Assembly: GCF_002288925.2 (NCBI RefSeq)
Contig: NW_022098021.1
Span: 3,677,774-3,741,773, forward strand
From: Delphinapterus leucas
Taxonomy: Eukaryota > Chordata > Mammalia > Artiodactyla > Monodontidae
Reading direction: 5' to 3'
Length of the DNA: 64,000 nt
The translations under genes were made by a program, and so were the position numbers. Shown one piece after another: positions 21,041 to 32,809 of the stretch. How positions within the stretch are numbered: position 1 is the stretch's first letter; each line of letters opens with the position of its first letter. The notes beneath the pieces are model-generated. The model saw nothing but the letters and a program-made list of their open reading frames with translations, had not been told where the DNA came from and searched no databases.

Positions 21041-24000
21041 AAAGCCATTATAATTAAAACATTGACCAGCTGAATTCTTGTACTGGTTGTTTCTCCCATT
21101 GTGTTCCCAAACTTTTTTGGCCACAGAAAGCTTTTTATTTGGAGGAACCCTGTCCAGTCTTGTACTTCCATTTTTCTGGGTAAAAGTGCTGAGTCCTAAA
21201 TGTAAAACATTTAGGGTCACCAGGTGGTTCGTGGAATATGCCTATTGGTGTAATGAAATCCACAAAGAGTAGCATATAATTCTTTCTTCAGTTAAAAAAG
21301 TGGAGGGATGTACGGCAGAGTCACACACACACACACACACACACACGGAATGGGGTGCATTAGTTGACTAAAGCAAAGGTGTCACTGAGAACCGGGGGAG
21401 TCTGTGGTCACCTGCACGGGTACCTACATGGTGTCCTCGCTCCAGGGGCAGTGAGCGTCCACATCTGGGACTGGATTTCACTAACACTGATGGTTGTGAA
21501 AAGCTTAGGCTCTGAAGATGCACGTGGTTGATCCGAAGGTGAAACCATCAACGCTGGCAAACCAGACACATCTTCCACAGGCGAGCAGTGCCTTCTCTCT
21601 TGGAGCTCCAGGGTCCTTACAGGGTCCCCAGTGTCACCCCCTGCTGCTTTGCCCTCCCTCTTCACTGTTCCTCCTGTGCTTCTGTACCTCGGACATGCTG
21701 CTGCATCTCCCTCACGTCGGGGTAAAACCAAGTTTCTCTCTTCCCAGCCCAAAGAGCTGGGCTTTTCCAGGAGGAAAGAACCCCCTACTGCAGTCATTGG
21801 GTTTGGAGAAAGGAGGCTCTTTTCCCCCAGAGCAGTGCTGGGACGTTGGACGTGCAGATGGGCCTCTGCGGGTGGTTACTACTGATGGGTTTGCAGGGAT
21901 GAGCGGCACTGCATGATGGGAGAGCATCTGGACCAGGGCTCAGAAGATGTGGGTTGTGGCCACATGGACACTGTCACTCACCATCAGTCCTTGAACAAAC
22001 TGTTCACACCTCAGGCCGCCCCCTTCCTGGTTGTGAAGTAAAAATAGTCTCCACGATCTCCAAGGTATTGTTTGTTGATCAGAAATTCTAGATATTTAAA
22101 TTTCAATACCTAAGATAAATAAATGAAATGTCTCCTGAATTTATTTTGGGTGTGTAGTTCGTAGCCAAGAATATTCACGAATGTCAGTGCATCATTAAGG
22201 AAGTGCTTTTTAAATTTTCTGTGGGATTATATTTGACTTGAAATGTTTTATTTTCATGGCGTCCTGACTTGTCAAGGATCTCAGCCTGTCTGCGAGCTGA
22301 GTCGGTCCAACAAACAGCAATAACAGAATGGATGCTGCCTTTTATGAGTCAGTCAGTGAGGTCTCAGAGGGATTAAAAATTATGAAAAAAAATACATAAA
22401 TTGTCCCAGTAAAAGAACTAACTTAGGGCTGAAAAGAATATCTTATACTCGGTATTATTGCTGATTTGTCCCACAGGTGTGAATGAAGCCGGAAAAAGCA
22501 TGAACATTTGGAAGTTATTGAAAATTTATTGGAAGCGTAGTACAAAACTCCCACCCTTCCTTTGTTCCCATCCAAACTCTAGAATTATTATAGTTGGCTG
22601 GGGTTTTTCTTATATCTCAGTGGTGTCATTTCCCACATGTGAGAAAATTGAACGGGGAGGATCTGAGAATAATAGGCTGTGAAACGACAGCTTTACACGC
22701 CTTTAGGATGCAATACGGACAGTGGGATACGTGCATCGTGAAGTCTTCAAGCCAAATAAGGAAAGAAGCTGACTTAACAGCAGGTGTTTTGATGAGCAGA
22801 GAAGTTAGTTTATAGCATAATAAAGAATGGCATGAAGGATTATATTGGCCCAAAAAACAAGACAGATTTTTTGGGGGAGGGGGGAGCAATTTCTCCCTCC
22901 CCCAACTGTAAAAGCAATAGATATTTACTATAGAATTTGAAAAAAGTGCAGGAACTAGAAATCACTAATGGTGCCACCATTTTCAGACATTTACTGTTAT
23001 TTCCTTATTATCACTCTTTGCATGTGCTGTGTGTGTGTTCACACGTGGGTCTCATTTTTCTTGGTGTACACTGTGTCTATCATGCGTTTTCCACAAGGTC
23101 AGATCGGTCATCAGTGGTGGGAGAAGGTTGCAAGCTTAGGCCAGCAGGACTCAAAAGTTATACTCTTCCCACTAGGGAACCTTTCCCTTTTCATTCATGC
23201 TGATCCAGTAGTTATTTATTCTGTTCTTTGTACTTGGCCAACTCTCCTATTTGCTGGATTATAGTAGTGTTTCCAGAGGGTGTGCTGTCCAGTGGTTGCA
23301 AGTATGGAATCACTTAGTCTGTTTTACGCATGAACCCACTTTAAACAAAAGTCAGTCCGTCATGATCCAACGGGGTAGCTTGAGAATTTATCAGTTCCCT
23401 TTCCTTTCTTCAAATAGAACCGCCCAGATTCTCTCACACTGTTTAAGGACCTCCTGAAAGTAAAATTGTAAACCACACATAGTGTTTAGCACCCTTTGAT
23501 GTTGGCAAATTATTCCTTCTACCTAATTTCAATACCTTATGGCACAGCTTACCCCATTTCCTTTAGATTTTTCTTCATTGGAGATGGAGAACAGCTGGTC
23601 AGCTCTTTTGTAACGTTACCTTTTCCCAGCATACAAACAAGATCAAGTTCCCTCTTTCTCTTCATGTTAAGTTTCTTCTTTTGTCCTCTTTTACCATGAC
23701 GGACTGGCTGTGGATACCTCGAATATCGTGCCCGCCGTGTGATACGCATTCCATAAATACGTTTGATTAGATAAACTTCACTGTTGGCTGTGAATTGCTG
23801 TGTAGAGGAAGCATCACCTTCCTTCCGAATTACCTTCTCCCCATCTTCATCCCCATTTCTGTCTTCCCGGTTCATACTACTTGGAAAGGCCCCTGTGTCC
23901 AGTTGGGAATGGGAAGTAGGCCCATTGCTAAGATAACACTTGGGAAAGCACTTGGCTCAGAATTTGATCAAGCCCTCACAAATGGCCTTTCCTTCTCCAG

Positions 24001-24890
24001 TTTGTGTCTGTAGGGTATGAAGTGGGTAGTAAACTGAGCCTAAAACAGTGGGAAGCATAGGTTTCTCTGTTTTCAACTCGTGTAGTACTTTGCAGTTCAC
24101 AGAGCGTTTCGTGTCTTAGCAGGTGTTTATTGAGCACCTATTATGCACTACAGTGCAACTTCGGGGTTGCTCAAAACAGCTCTTACCCCGAGTTCACAGC
24201 CTAGCAGAGGGGACAATGCAACGAATAGTCATGACCCGTTGTGATCAGCTTTCTAGTAGCGGTAAGGTCAGGGCACGATCGTGGCAGAAAGGAACACATG
24301 ATCAGTTTCATCTGCTGGTCAAGGCAGACTCAGGAGAAAGCGGTTGACTTGGGTCCTAGCCCAACGCCTAAAATCCGGTTTCATTGATTTAGTTCTGTGG
24401 TTCCATCCCCCTCATAGAAGGTGGGTATTGTATCTTCCATCTTGGAAATCCTAGCACAGGTTGTTGGATCTGTGGATGTGAAGGCAGAGCAAGTTTAGAT
24501 GTTCAGGAAGTGTTGGGGACCATATCTTAGGGGACGCCGGGTAAGAAATAAGAGTTGGAGATTCTTATGCCAGAAAAATGCCTTGACAGTGACAGAAGGG
24601 TGAATGAGAGGAAGGCGAGGTATGGGGGAGGGGAGGAAACCAGGAGGCTTTTGCAGGGTTCCAGGGGGGAGTGGATGGAGGGGCGGCAGCGGTGGAGCCG
24701 GGGGAGGGGCTTAGAGAGCAGAGGTAAGGCCGACCTCACTGTCACAGGTGGATTCCTGGGTGTGGATGGACCACACTTCCATTGATTCCAAGTGCGACGT
24801 GAGGGTGATTGATGATAGGGGAGTGGTCACTTGTAGACGTTTGGAGAGTGGCCTGGGAGACACCCGCGTGTCTCCCGGGACACAGTGTGC
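21041..24890. other. Mostly unique intron sequence
   Basis: A MIR-like stretch lies near 21925-22060, an old L1-like stretch near 22905-23060, and a G-rich/C-rich hairpin at 22873-22903. A 'tgtttattgagcacctatta' relic is at 24123. No exon recognised. Confidence 0.4.
21321..21346. repeat. (CA)n microsatellite
   Basis: Uninterrupted CA repeat, about 12 units. Confidence 0.95.
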
Positions 24891-24892
24891 AT

Positions 24893-25065
24893 CGAGGGTT
24901 GGCAAACCTTTTCTTTAAGGGGTCAGATAATAAGAATCCTAGGCTTCGTGCAGCTGTGGACGGTCCGTAACAAACGAGGGGGACTGTGTTCCAGAACAGC
25001 TGTACTTCGAGGATGGGCAGGGGGCTGGCTTTGACCACGGGCTGCAGTTTTTTGATCCCTGGTCT
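24893..25065. mobile_element. hAT-like non-autonomous DNA transposon relic
   Basis: 'gagggttggcaaaccttttc' at the left, 'ggggtcagataataag', 'gactgtgttccagaacagct' in the middle and 'ttttttgatccctggtctag' at the right follow a common MER-type hAT relic. Diverged; family name not certain. Confidence 0.55.
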
Positions 25066-25425
25066 AGGAGATCATCCATGTCGAGATTGCCGTTGAACGT
25101 GGCAGTGGATGAGACCTTGTGCTGTGTGGCTGTCTGGTGCAGAGCCCTGGGGGACACTAACCTGCAAATAAAAGTGTGGGGAGAGGCTTTCGGTATTTGG
25201 GGGGTGGGTGTCGAAGCCAGCTGTCACAATGACAATCTGAGTGCTGAGCATTGTGATGCCCGACAGGCAGGAGGGACGTGTAGGGGAGGCGTAAGCCAGG
25301 AAGGAGGGTCACAGGTAGCTTGAAGAGTGAATAAAAGGTGGGCAAGTGAGCACAGGGGTCTTTACCCCAAGTTTAAATACAAGGAAGTGGACCCTCACAA
25401 AGGTAAATAAAATTACTCAAGCCTG

Positions 25426-25635
25426 GACTTCCCTGGTGGCGCAGTGGTTGAGAGTCCGCCTGCCGATGCAGGGGACACGGGTTCGTGCCCCGGTCCGGGA
25501 AGATCCCACGTGCCGCGGAGCGGCTGGGCCCGTGAGCCATGGCCGCTGAGCCTGCGCGTCCGGAGCCTGTGCTCCGCAATGGGAGAGGCCACAACAGTGA
25601 GAGGCCCGCGTACCCCAAAAAAAAAAAAAAAAAAA
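25426..25635 (+). mobile_element. CHR-type SINE with a perfect target duplication
   Basis: Forward full-length copy, A-tail at about 25616-25636. The duplication 'aaattactcaagcctg' at 25410-25425 is repeated at 25635-25650. Confidence 0.95.
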
Positions 25636-25844
25636 AATTACTCAAGCCTGAGACAAAACTCAAACTCAGGTGTCTGTGTACAGGTTTCTGTTTGTTTGTT
25701 TTACTATACCCACCTGGGCCCTGGCGAATTCTTTTGGTTATTTTGTTAAGTCCCAAGTTAAGAGAATCCTTTCTGGCTTGACCAAGAAGGATTAGTTACC
25801 TGTTGGTCTACTGGATGCAGGTAAAAGCCTCTCTCCTACAAGTA

Positions 25845-25923
25845 TTGGATTGGCCGAAAAGTTCATTCGGGTTTTCCATAACGTGTTACAGACGAACCTG
25901 AACAGACTTTTTGGCCAACCCAG
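25845..25923. mobile_element. Mariner-like MITE, 79 bp
   Basis: Left end 'ttggattggccgaaaagttc' and right end the complement of 'ctgggttggccaaaaagtct' form inverted repeats; the loop is only a few bases. TA dinucleotides flank it at 25843-25844 and 25924-25925, as expected for Tc1/mariner insertion. Confidence 0.85.
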
Positions 25924-25929
25924 TAATCC

Positions 25930-28900
25930 ACAACAGGCTCCATTCCTATTTCAGTAAAGTATCACGTTCATGTCCAGAGACCAGACGGCCCTTTTTGTAC
26001 CTAGGATACCGCTGGCAGAGTCCTAAGACCAGGTCCTACCCTGGGCCCAGAGCATTAAGAATGCCAGCTTGCTTAATCTTTATATCAGCCCTCTGATTTC
26101 AGCAGTGTTATTTCCATTTTACCCACGAGAAAAGCCTCGTAGACTCCAGGATGCCCCCAGAGTGAGCGGTGAGCTGGGATTTAAACCCCCATGTGCCAGA
26201 GACTTCTGGCAAGCAGGCAGCACGGACTGCGATTCGGGAACACAGGTGTGATGTTCCTCTTGCCTTATTTGTTTCTCTTGTTTCTGCCTCTTCCCCCTGC
26301 CCCCCACCTCCTTTTCTGACAGTTGCTCTGGTTTCGTCTTTAAGCTGTGGAAGGTCCACTGCCACGGCTGGGCTGATGTACTTAGGCAACAGAAATGATG
26401 GAAATGGGTTGTGATGGGACGGACGTGGGCAGGGGGCACCCAGGGTAGGAAGTAGAAAGGGATTCTCAGTGAAGGGTGGGAAGGGGGCTGAGCCTGGAGG
26501 GCCCCTCAAATGTGTCTGCGTACTCTAAACACATCTGTTTTCAGCCGGCTGGCTTCTGCCAACAGTTTCTCAATTTACATGTGTAAGAACTACAGGCAAA
26601 CACGGCTGGAACCAAGGCACATGCCACTTGGATCCTTGCCAGCTTTTATTTGGGGCTGACAATTTTTTGGATGTAATACAAGATTTATAGTTGTTTGTTT
26701 CTTCTAATGAGGTGGCGAGGTAAGGCTGCATCTGTTACAGCTGTTCAGCACAGGATATCTGAGTACTGATTTCCATTTTAAAAAGAAACATGACACCTGA
26801 AAACATAAAACTTTTCAGCTCTGAAAATCGCGTAGATTATTGAACTGATAGTTGGTCTCATTATGAGTAAACGTCTCTTCCCAAGCTGGCGAGTGTGGAT
26901 GGGAGACATGAGGCATGAAAGGGTAGGCTGGCATGGGAAACTGGTGAGTAAAAGTTCTGCCTTTTTTTTTGAGCTTTTGGGGCAGGAGAGCCACATCCCG
27001 TATTCGAGGAGGGGGAGGAAATAGACTGGGGTTTCCCTCTGACGCCTGAGTGAGCGCCTCCTAGTCACAGGATGAATGCTGGGGTGCCATTCCTCACACC
27101 ACTTGCCAACACAGGTCCCAAGGCATCAGCGGCGCTGGGGGCGGGGAGGTGTCCTCTCAACCCCTTCATTATCCTAAATGGAGCTTGTTGATCTGTTGCT
27201 CTTGTTTGCAGGAGAAATTCTTTTCTCCCTCAGTCAAACCGTATTGAAACAGAGAGAAACAGGACCAGAAAGATTTAAAGAGTGAAACCAGTGGACGTTA
27301 ACTTCTTCATCTATAACTAGGTAAACCGAGAGGTGCAAGCAGTCATGACACAGGAGAGAAGGAGGCTTTCGTTTTCTTCGGTTTTTTTTTTTTTTTAGTA
27401 CTTTTGACCCTGTTCTATTGCCAAGTAAGTTCAACTTGGCTTGGAGAAGAGCCACACAGATGGAAAATAGTGGGAAGACAGTAAATAAATGTACCATAAA
27501 TGGCAGGGTTACCACTGCAGCTTGATGTTACAGGGATCTGTAGGATCTATCCCATTTTATTTAGGGAGGCATAAACTTTGTGTTAATGAGGTTGGCAGAT
27601 GGTCCTGAATCCGGAGATTTCAAAAATCTGGAAGAACAGATTATAATTATACCTTAAGGATTAAAAATATAGGCAGGAAATAACAAAATGAGATACAGCT
27701 TGCAAAACACACACTAATGCAACTGGGGAAAAATAACGTAAAATGCAGGATCCAAGTGAACAGAAGAGATGTGTGCTAAATTGCCAAAGAACAGCAGTAT
27801 TTGGAAGTATCCGTTGGGCTGTGCAATACACTGCAGTGGATTGACCGTTAGGGGCCACCTCTAGTGCTCATCCTCAATAAAGAGCTGATTTCGTTTGCAG
27901 AACGATGACCAGCAGTGCTGGCTTCAGTTCCCATCATTTCACCGTGTTGGGAGTTAAGGAGATTGGAAGGCAGCCATTGGGAGGATACCACTAGGGAGGA
28001 TGGGAATGGAGATGAGGACTGAATGGAGACCATGAGAGCAGGGTATGTTGGAATAGATGGACCTCAGTGAAATTCAGGAGGCAAAGTCAACAGGATGAAG
28101 ATCCAGGTAAGGGAGAAGGAGAAGTTGAAGATGGCGCCACCATTACGGCAGCAGGTGGTCACCATGAACACCCACACGAGGGATCTTAGGAGGCAAGTCA
28201 GACCTGGCAGGAAAGATACAGAGTCCCTATTTGTTGAGTTGCAGAGGCTAAAAGGTATATTCAGCTGCAGGGGTTTCTAGTATCCAAACAGGTGTTTAGG
28301 TCCAGCTGGGTTAGTCTGCAAAGAATGATGTGTTAGTGATTGATATGAAACATCAGTTATTATGTTGTATAGACCTTTAGCATTTCATCCTAAAAGGGTG
28401 AAAAGTGTGAGAGTCTCAGACACCTTGGGCAAAGCAACGGAAGCCAATTACTTAAGCATCATTTTCCTTTTCAGGAGACTATGCTTCTTCACCTTTCTAA
28501 ACTATAGGTATGGTAAATAAAGCTATTTTAATCATCAGAGATTTAAAAACATGTATAGCTGCTACAAACTATATAAGAAAATAACTTTTTAAGAACACAC
28601 AGGTTCTTATATTTTAGTTTTATAGGAAAGACCTTTGCCTGAAAAAAATTACTTCAAAAATCCACTAATTCTAGCACATCACAGAAATTTTGATGAGTAC
28701 TGGATGTAAGTCTAACGTTCTCAGGATACTGAGGATGTGGGAGGTTGAAATCTGATGGTTGCTTTGTTTCTTAATGTATTGGAACTTTCTCCCCCATGGT
28801 AATTAGCAGTTAATGAGAAGGATACCCAGAATAGAACTGCCCCCCAAATAGCTGAAATACACATGCAAGCAAAATTTTAACTCTTAAGTTTAAACCCTTA

Positions 28901-29430
28901 GGGAAGTTGAATTACTGACCTTCAACGAAAATGCAGCCTTTACAGAATGAGGGCTCATTGTCATGGTATTTGTGGGGAGAACGCTGGACCCCAAAATCGG
29001 GAGAATTGTTTTCCGGGGTTGGATCTGTCCTTTAGATGTGTGAGCTCTGAGAAGGCGCTGGCTGCTCTGTGCACGTCTGAGCCGGTTACCTGAGGGCAGG
29101 TGCCTGCCCTTCTCTCCTCCTTCCTTGTAGACTTTCCGGTGTGGATGTTCATCGGTGGAGATCTCAACAGCCTTCCTTCCAGGTCTTTCTAAGAGTCAAA
29201 TTCCTAAGGGTGCGTATGAAGTATGCGAGATGAAGTGCCTGTGTGAAGTGCGTTGTAGCATGTCATTAGCGACCACGGGACTAAAGCAGACAGCATGTAG
29301 GGGCACGTGGGTTTCCTCCTAAGAAAGAATTAGGACACGTCAGGGGCTGAGGAGTCGCTGAGGCTCTGTACTTTGCAGAGCCTTTCCTGCCTCTTCTCAC
29401 CACCATTAGTGTCTCCCTGTTGGCATCGTC
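25930..29430. other. Mostly unique intron sequence
   Basis: A reverse MIR-like relic lies at about 26070-26230, and a T run at 27382-27397. No exon recognised. Confidence 0.4.
26070..26230 (-). repeat. MIR-like SINE relic
   Basis: 'tttccattttacccacgaga' ... 'tgagctgggatttaaacccc' is the reverse-strand MIR order. Confidence 0.55.
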
Positions 29431-29442
29431 TATTTTATTTTA

Positions 29443-29645
29443 TTTTTTTTTTTGCGGTACGCGGGCCTCTCACTGTTGTGGCCTCTCCCGCTGCGGAACA
29501 CAGGCTCCGGACGCGCAGGCTCAGCGGCCATGGCTCACGGGCCCAGCCGCTGCGCGGCATGTGGGACCTTCCCGGACCGGGGCACGAACCCGCGTCCCCC
29601 GCATCGGCAGGCGGACTCTCAACCACTGCGCCACCAGGGAAGCCC
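29443..29645 (-). mobile_element. CHR-type SINE
   Basis: Full-length reverse copy with T-tail at 29443-29453 and head ending at 29645. 'tattttatt' occurs on both sides and is probably the target duplication. CpG sites are mostly retained. Confidence 0.9.
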
Positions 29646-29667
29646 TATTTTATTATTTTATTTTATT

Positions 29668-29875
29668 TTAAAAATTTTTATTGGAGTGTAGTTGATTTAC
29701 AATGTTGTGTTCGTTTCAGGTGTACAGCAAAGTGAGTCAGCTATGCATATACATATATCCATTCTTTTTAGGTTCTCTTCCCACATGGGCCATTATAGAG
29801 TATTGAGTAGAGTTCCCTGTGCCGTTCAGCACGTTCTTACTGACATCGTGTATTTTAAATTTTCAGGAGGGGGAT
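29668..29875 (-). mobile_element. L1 3'-end fragment
   Basis: 'ttattggagtgtagttgatt', 'tcaggtgtacagcaaagtga', 'gttccctgtgccgttcagca' on the + strand, so minus-oriented L1. Confidence 0.85.
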
Positions 29876-30209
29876 CTGTAGTCGGCTGTGATTCCCACAC
29901 ATATTTAACTTATTTGACACTCCCCCTTTTTTATTGGCAGTGAATCTTTTCGATCATTTACTCTGAGGAATGTGCCTCAGGAAGGGAAGTCATAACCAGG
30001 GATTTGACAGTAGGTAGAGGAAGCAGAGGTTTGGAAATGGCCTTGGGAGGTTTAGGAGAAGGCGGCTGCTGCCTTTTCAGTCTGAAGGATGTGGAATGTG
30101 AGGCAGTGTGGTGGGAGCGCCCAGGTGGGGGGCACCCTTGTAGCACAGGCCTTCCAGGGGGACCCAGGTTCCAATTCGGGAGGTGGAGGATTTTCCAAGA
30201 GGTGAAAAA

Positions 30210-30780
30210 TGTAGGGGTGTTAAGTGTTGAATCGTCTTGCAAAATTCTTATGTTGAAGTCCTAACCCACCCAATTCCTCAGAATGTGACCTTAATTGGAA
30301 ATAGGGTCATTCTGATGTAATTAGTTAAATTAAGGTGTAATTAGTTAAATTAGTTAAATTAAGGTGCATTAGGATGCGCCCTGATCCAGGATAACTTTAT
30401 ATAAAGGGGTAGTTTGGATTAAGGTGTAATTAGTTAAATTAGTTAAATTAAGGTGCATTAGGATGCGCCCTGATCCAGGATAACTTTATATAAAGGGGTA
30501 GTTTGGACACAGATAGGCACACGGGGAGAATAGCATGCGATGATGAACGCAGAAATTGGAGCAATCCTTCTGCAAGCCAAGGAGGGCCAAAGATCACCAG
30601 CAAACCACCAGAAGCAAGGAGAGAGGCCTGAGACGGCCTCCCTCGCAGCCTCAGAAGGAACCTGCCAACCCCTCCGTCTAGCCTTGCGCCCTCTTGCACT
30701 CTGAGACAATAACACTTCTGTTGTTTAAGCCGCCCAGTGTGTGGTACCTTGTTATGGCAGCCCCAGCAAACTAACACAAG
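30210..30780 (+). mobile_element. MaLR-like LTR relic with an 89-bp exact tandem duplication
   Basis: 'cttatgttgaagtcctaacc', 'atgtgaccttaattggaaat', 'ggacacagataggcac', 'caagccaaggagggcc', 'ttctgttgtttaagccgccc' and 'gtgtggtaccttgttatggc' give the layout of a mammalian LTR-type repeat related to the one at 6547. It was enlarged by the duplication at 30330-30507. No viral genes are seen. Confidence 0.7.
30330..30507. repeat. Exact 89-bp tandem duplication
   Basis: 30330-30418 and 30419-30507 are identical base for base. Within each unit 'gttaaatta' motifs recur, giving a smaller nested repeat that also extends left to about 30317. Confidence 0.97.
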
Positions 30781-30784
30781 GGGA

Positions 30785-31651
30785 GATGGTATCACGAAGG
30801 AGAAATTCTTGCAGAGGGGCGGATGGTCCCCTCCCGAGAAGGAAGCACAGAGAATCGGCTTGAGGATGTGGAGGAGATGTGCCCAGTGTGGGCAGCCACG
30901 GAATGTGGGAACACAGCTTCACTTTCACGTGGGCATTTTCCAGTCACGTTTTCCAGCTGCAGTGGGAGATCAGGCATACGCTGGCTTGGGAAGGAAACAT
31001 TAGACCAGTGTGTCCCTCGGGGTGTCGAGCAGCACACTGAAAGGGTTCTGCCCTGATTTGTTCGAAAGCTTTCAACAAGTTGATCAATTTCACCCACTTC
31101 ACCTGTTGCTGAGTTTTTCTTAACCTTAGCAAGAATGCTAATTAGTTGTGAAGACCTATATTGATGAATGAGGTGAAGGCCCTTGAGGAACATGCTTCCT
31201 ATCAGTTACCAGTTGATTTATTCGTTGATGGAATGTCCTTGGACAAAGCGTTCTGGGTTAGAAGGAAGGTATTTTGGAATGCTGTAGGCTGTAAGGTAAT
31301 TCTGTGAGTACATCCATTACTTAGGAAAGAAAAAGTGTATACTGTCTTTTAGCATAGCAGCGACGTTTAAAGCCACTCATTACCTTCTGCTGTGGATCTG
31401 GTTTAGTAGGTTTTACAGACTAACATCTTCCAATAAGTGCCTTGATCTTGTAACGGGGAAGAGACTGAAATCCCTTGACCCGAAGTATGAGTTTCCTTAG
31501 ACTGTTGCCCAGTCTTTCTAGCTTCTCAGCTTGTAAACCAATGTGAATGCAGTAGATTTTATTTAACCCTGAAACATTAGGTAGAATAGTTTTCTTTTTC
31601 TCCTTCACTTACTTCCTCCTTCCGCCACCCTTCTTGCTCTTTCCTTCCTGC

Positions 31652-31685
<34 letters not shown>

Positions 31686-32100
31686 ACTCTCTGTGAGGTT
31701 CATTCTACCCAAATATGCAAGGGTATGGGGTCAGAGACACTACTGGGAAATGAACACTCTACGTGGTTTCGCACATTTCATTTAGAATGCACTTTCCTTG
31801 GCCCTTTCAAGAGGACCAAGATGGGGGAAGGGGAGAACTTAATTTGTATACATGTGGTTCCATATTTTGAGATGATGGGATCATTTCAGTTACATCTGTG
31901 GTAGGAATAATTAGGAAGTACTTGCAGGCTGTTAAATTAGATTGAGAATCGAGATGGCACTGTGGATCCTAGCTCAGCTGTGTCCTTATTATGCGACCTT
32001 GGTTAGAAATCTCAAAGCCACTGTGGTGAGAGTGACCTGCGTCAAATAATGTAACAATAAGCTCATTACAAGGCCTGCTGTGAAATTAACGTGCATCTGG
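30785..32100. other. Unique intron sequence
   Basis: A TG microsatellite at 31654-31683 and a possible MIR near 31950-32070; otherwise unrecognised. Confidence 0.4.
31654..31683. repeat. (TG)n microsatellite
   Basis: Fifteen uninterrupted TG units. Confidence 0.95.
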
Positions 32101-32120
32101 CTGGAGTTTTCTTAATCTTT

Positions 32121-32316
32121 TTTTTGTGGTATGCGGACCTCTCACTGTTGTGGCCTCTCCTGTTGCAGAGCACAGGCTCCGGACGCGCAGGCCCAGCGGC
32201 CATGGCTCATGGGCCCAGCTGCTCCGCCGCATGTGGGACCTTCCCGGACCGGGGCACGAACCCATGTCCCCTGCATTGGCAGGCGGACTCTCAACCACTG
32301 CGCCACCAGGGAAGCC
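32121..32316 (-). mobile_element. CHR-type SINE with a 10-bp target duplication
   Basis: Reverse full-length copy. 'cttaatcttt' at 32111-32120 recurs at 32317-32326. Several CpG sites are already TG or CA ('tgttgcagagcac', 'cccagctgctcc'), so it is older than its neighbours. Confidence 0.95.
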
Positions 32317-32409
32317 CTTAATCTTTGCTAATTAGACACAGGTTGCATTTCAGAGGAAAGGATCTTAGATATATTTTCTGAGGATACGGCCCCATGTCCT
32401 GCAGATAAG

Positions 32410-32806
32410 AAAAGGCAAATTGTAAGTCAGAGAAAGACAAATACTGTATGATATCACTTACCTATGGAGTCTGAAGAAGCTGAACTCATAGAAATGGAGT
32501 TGAGCAGGGTAGTTGTCAGGGGCTGGGGAGATGTTGGTCAGAGAATACAAACTCGCGTTTGTAAGATGAATAAGTTCCGGGGACCTAATGCACAGCATGG
32601 TGATCATAGCTAACATTGCTGTTGATACACTTGAATGTTGCTGAGAGTAGATCTTAAGCGTTCTCGCCACGAAAAAGAAATGGTAATTATGTGATGTGAC
32701 GCAGGTGTGAGCTAATTGAATCAGTTTTACAATATATCAGTGGACCAGATCAACGTGTTTATATGCCTTAATGTTATATATCAATTATATCTCAATAAAG
32801 CTGGGG
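32410..32806 (+). mobile_element. L1 3' end, sense to ATP8A2
   Basis: 'atgatatcacttacctatgg', 'gttgtcaggggctggggaga', 'agcatggtgatcatagctaa' and a terminal 'atctcaataaagctgggggg'. It carries an AATAAA at 32793-32798 in the sense of the gene. Diverged and 5'-truncated. Confidence 0.85.
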
Positions 32807-32809
32807 GGG

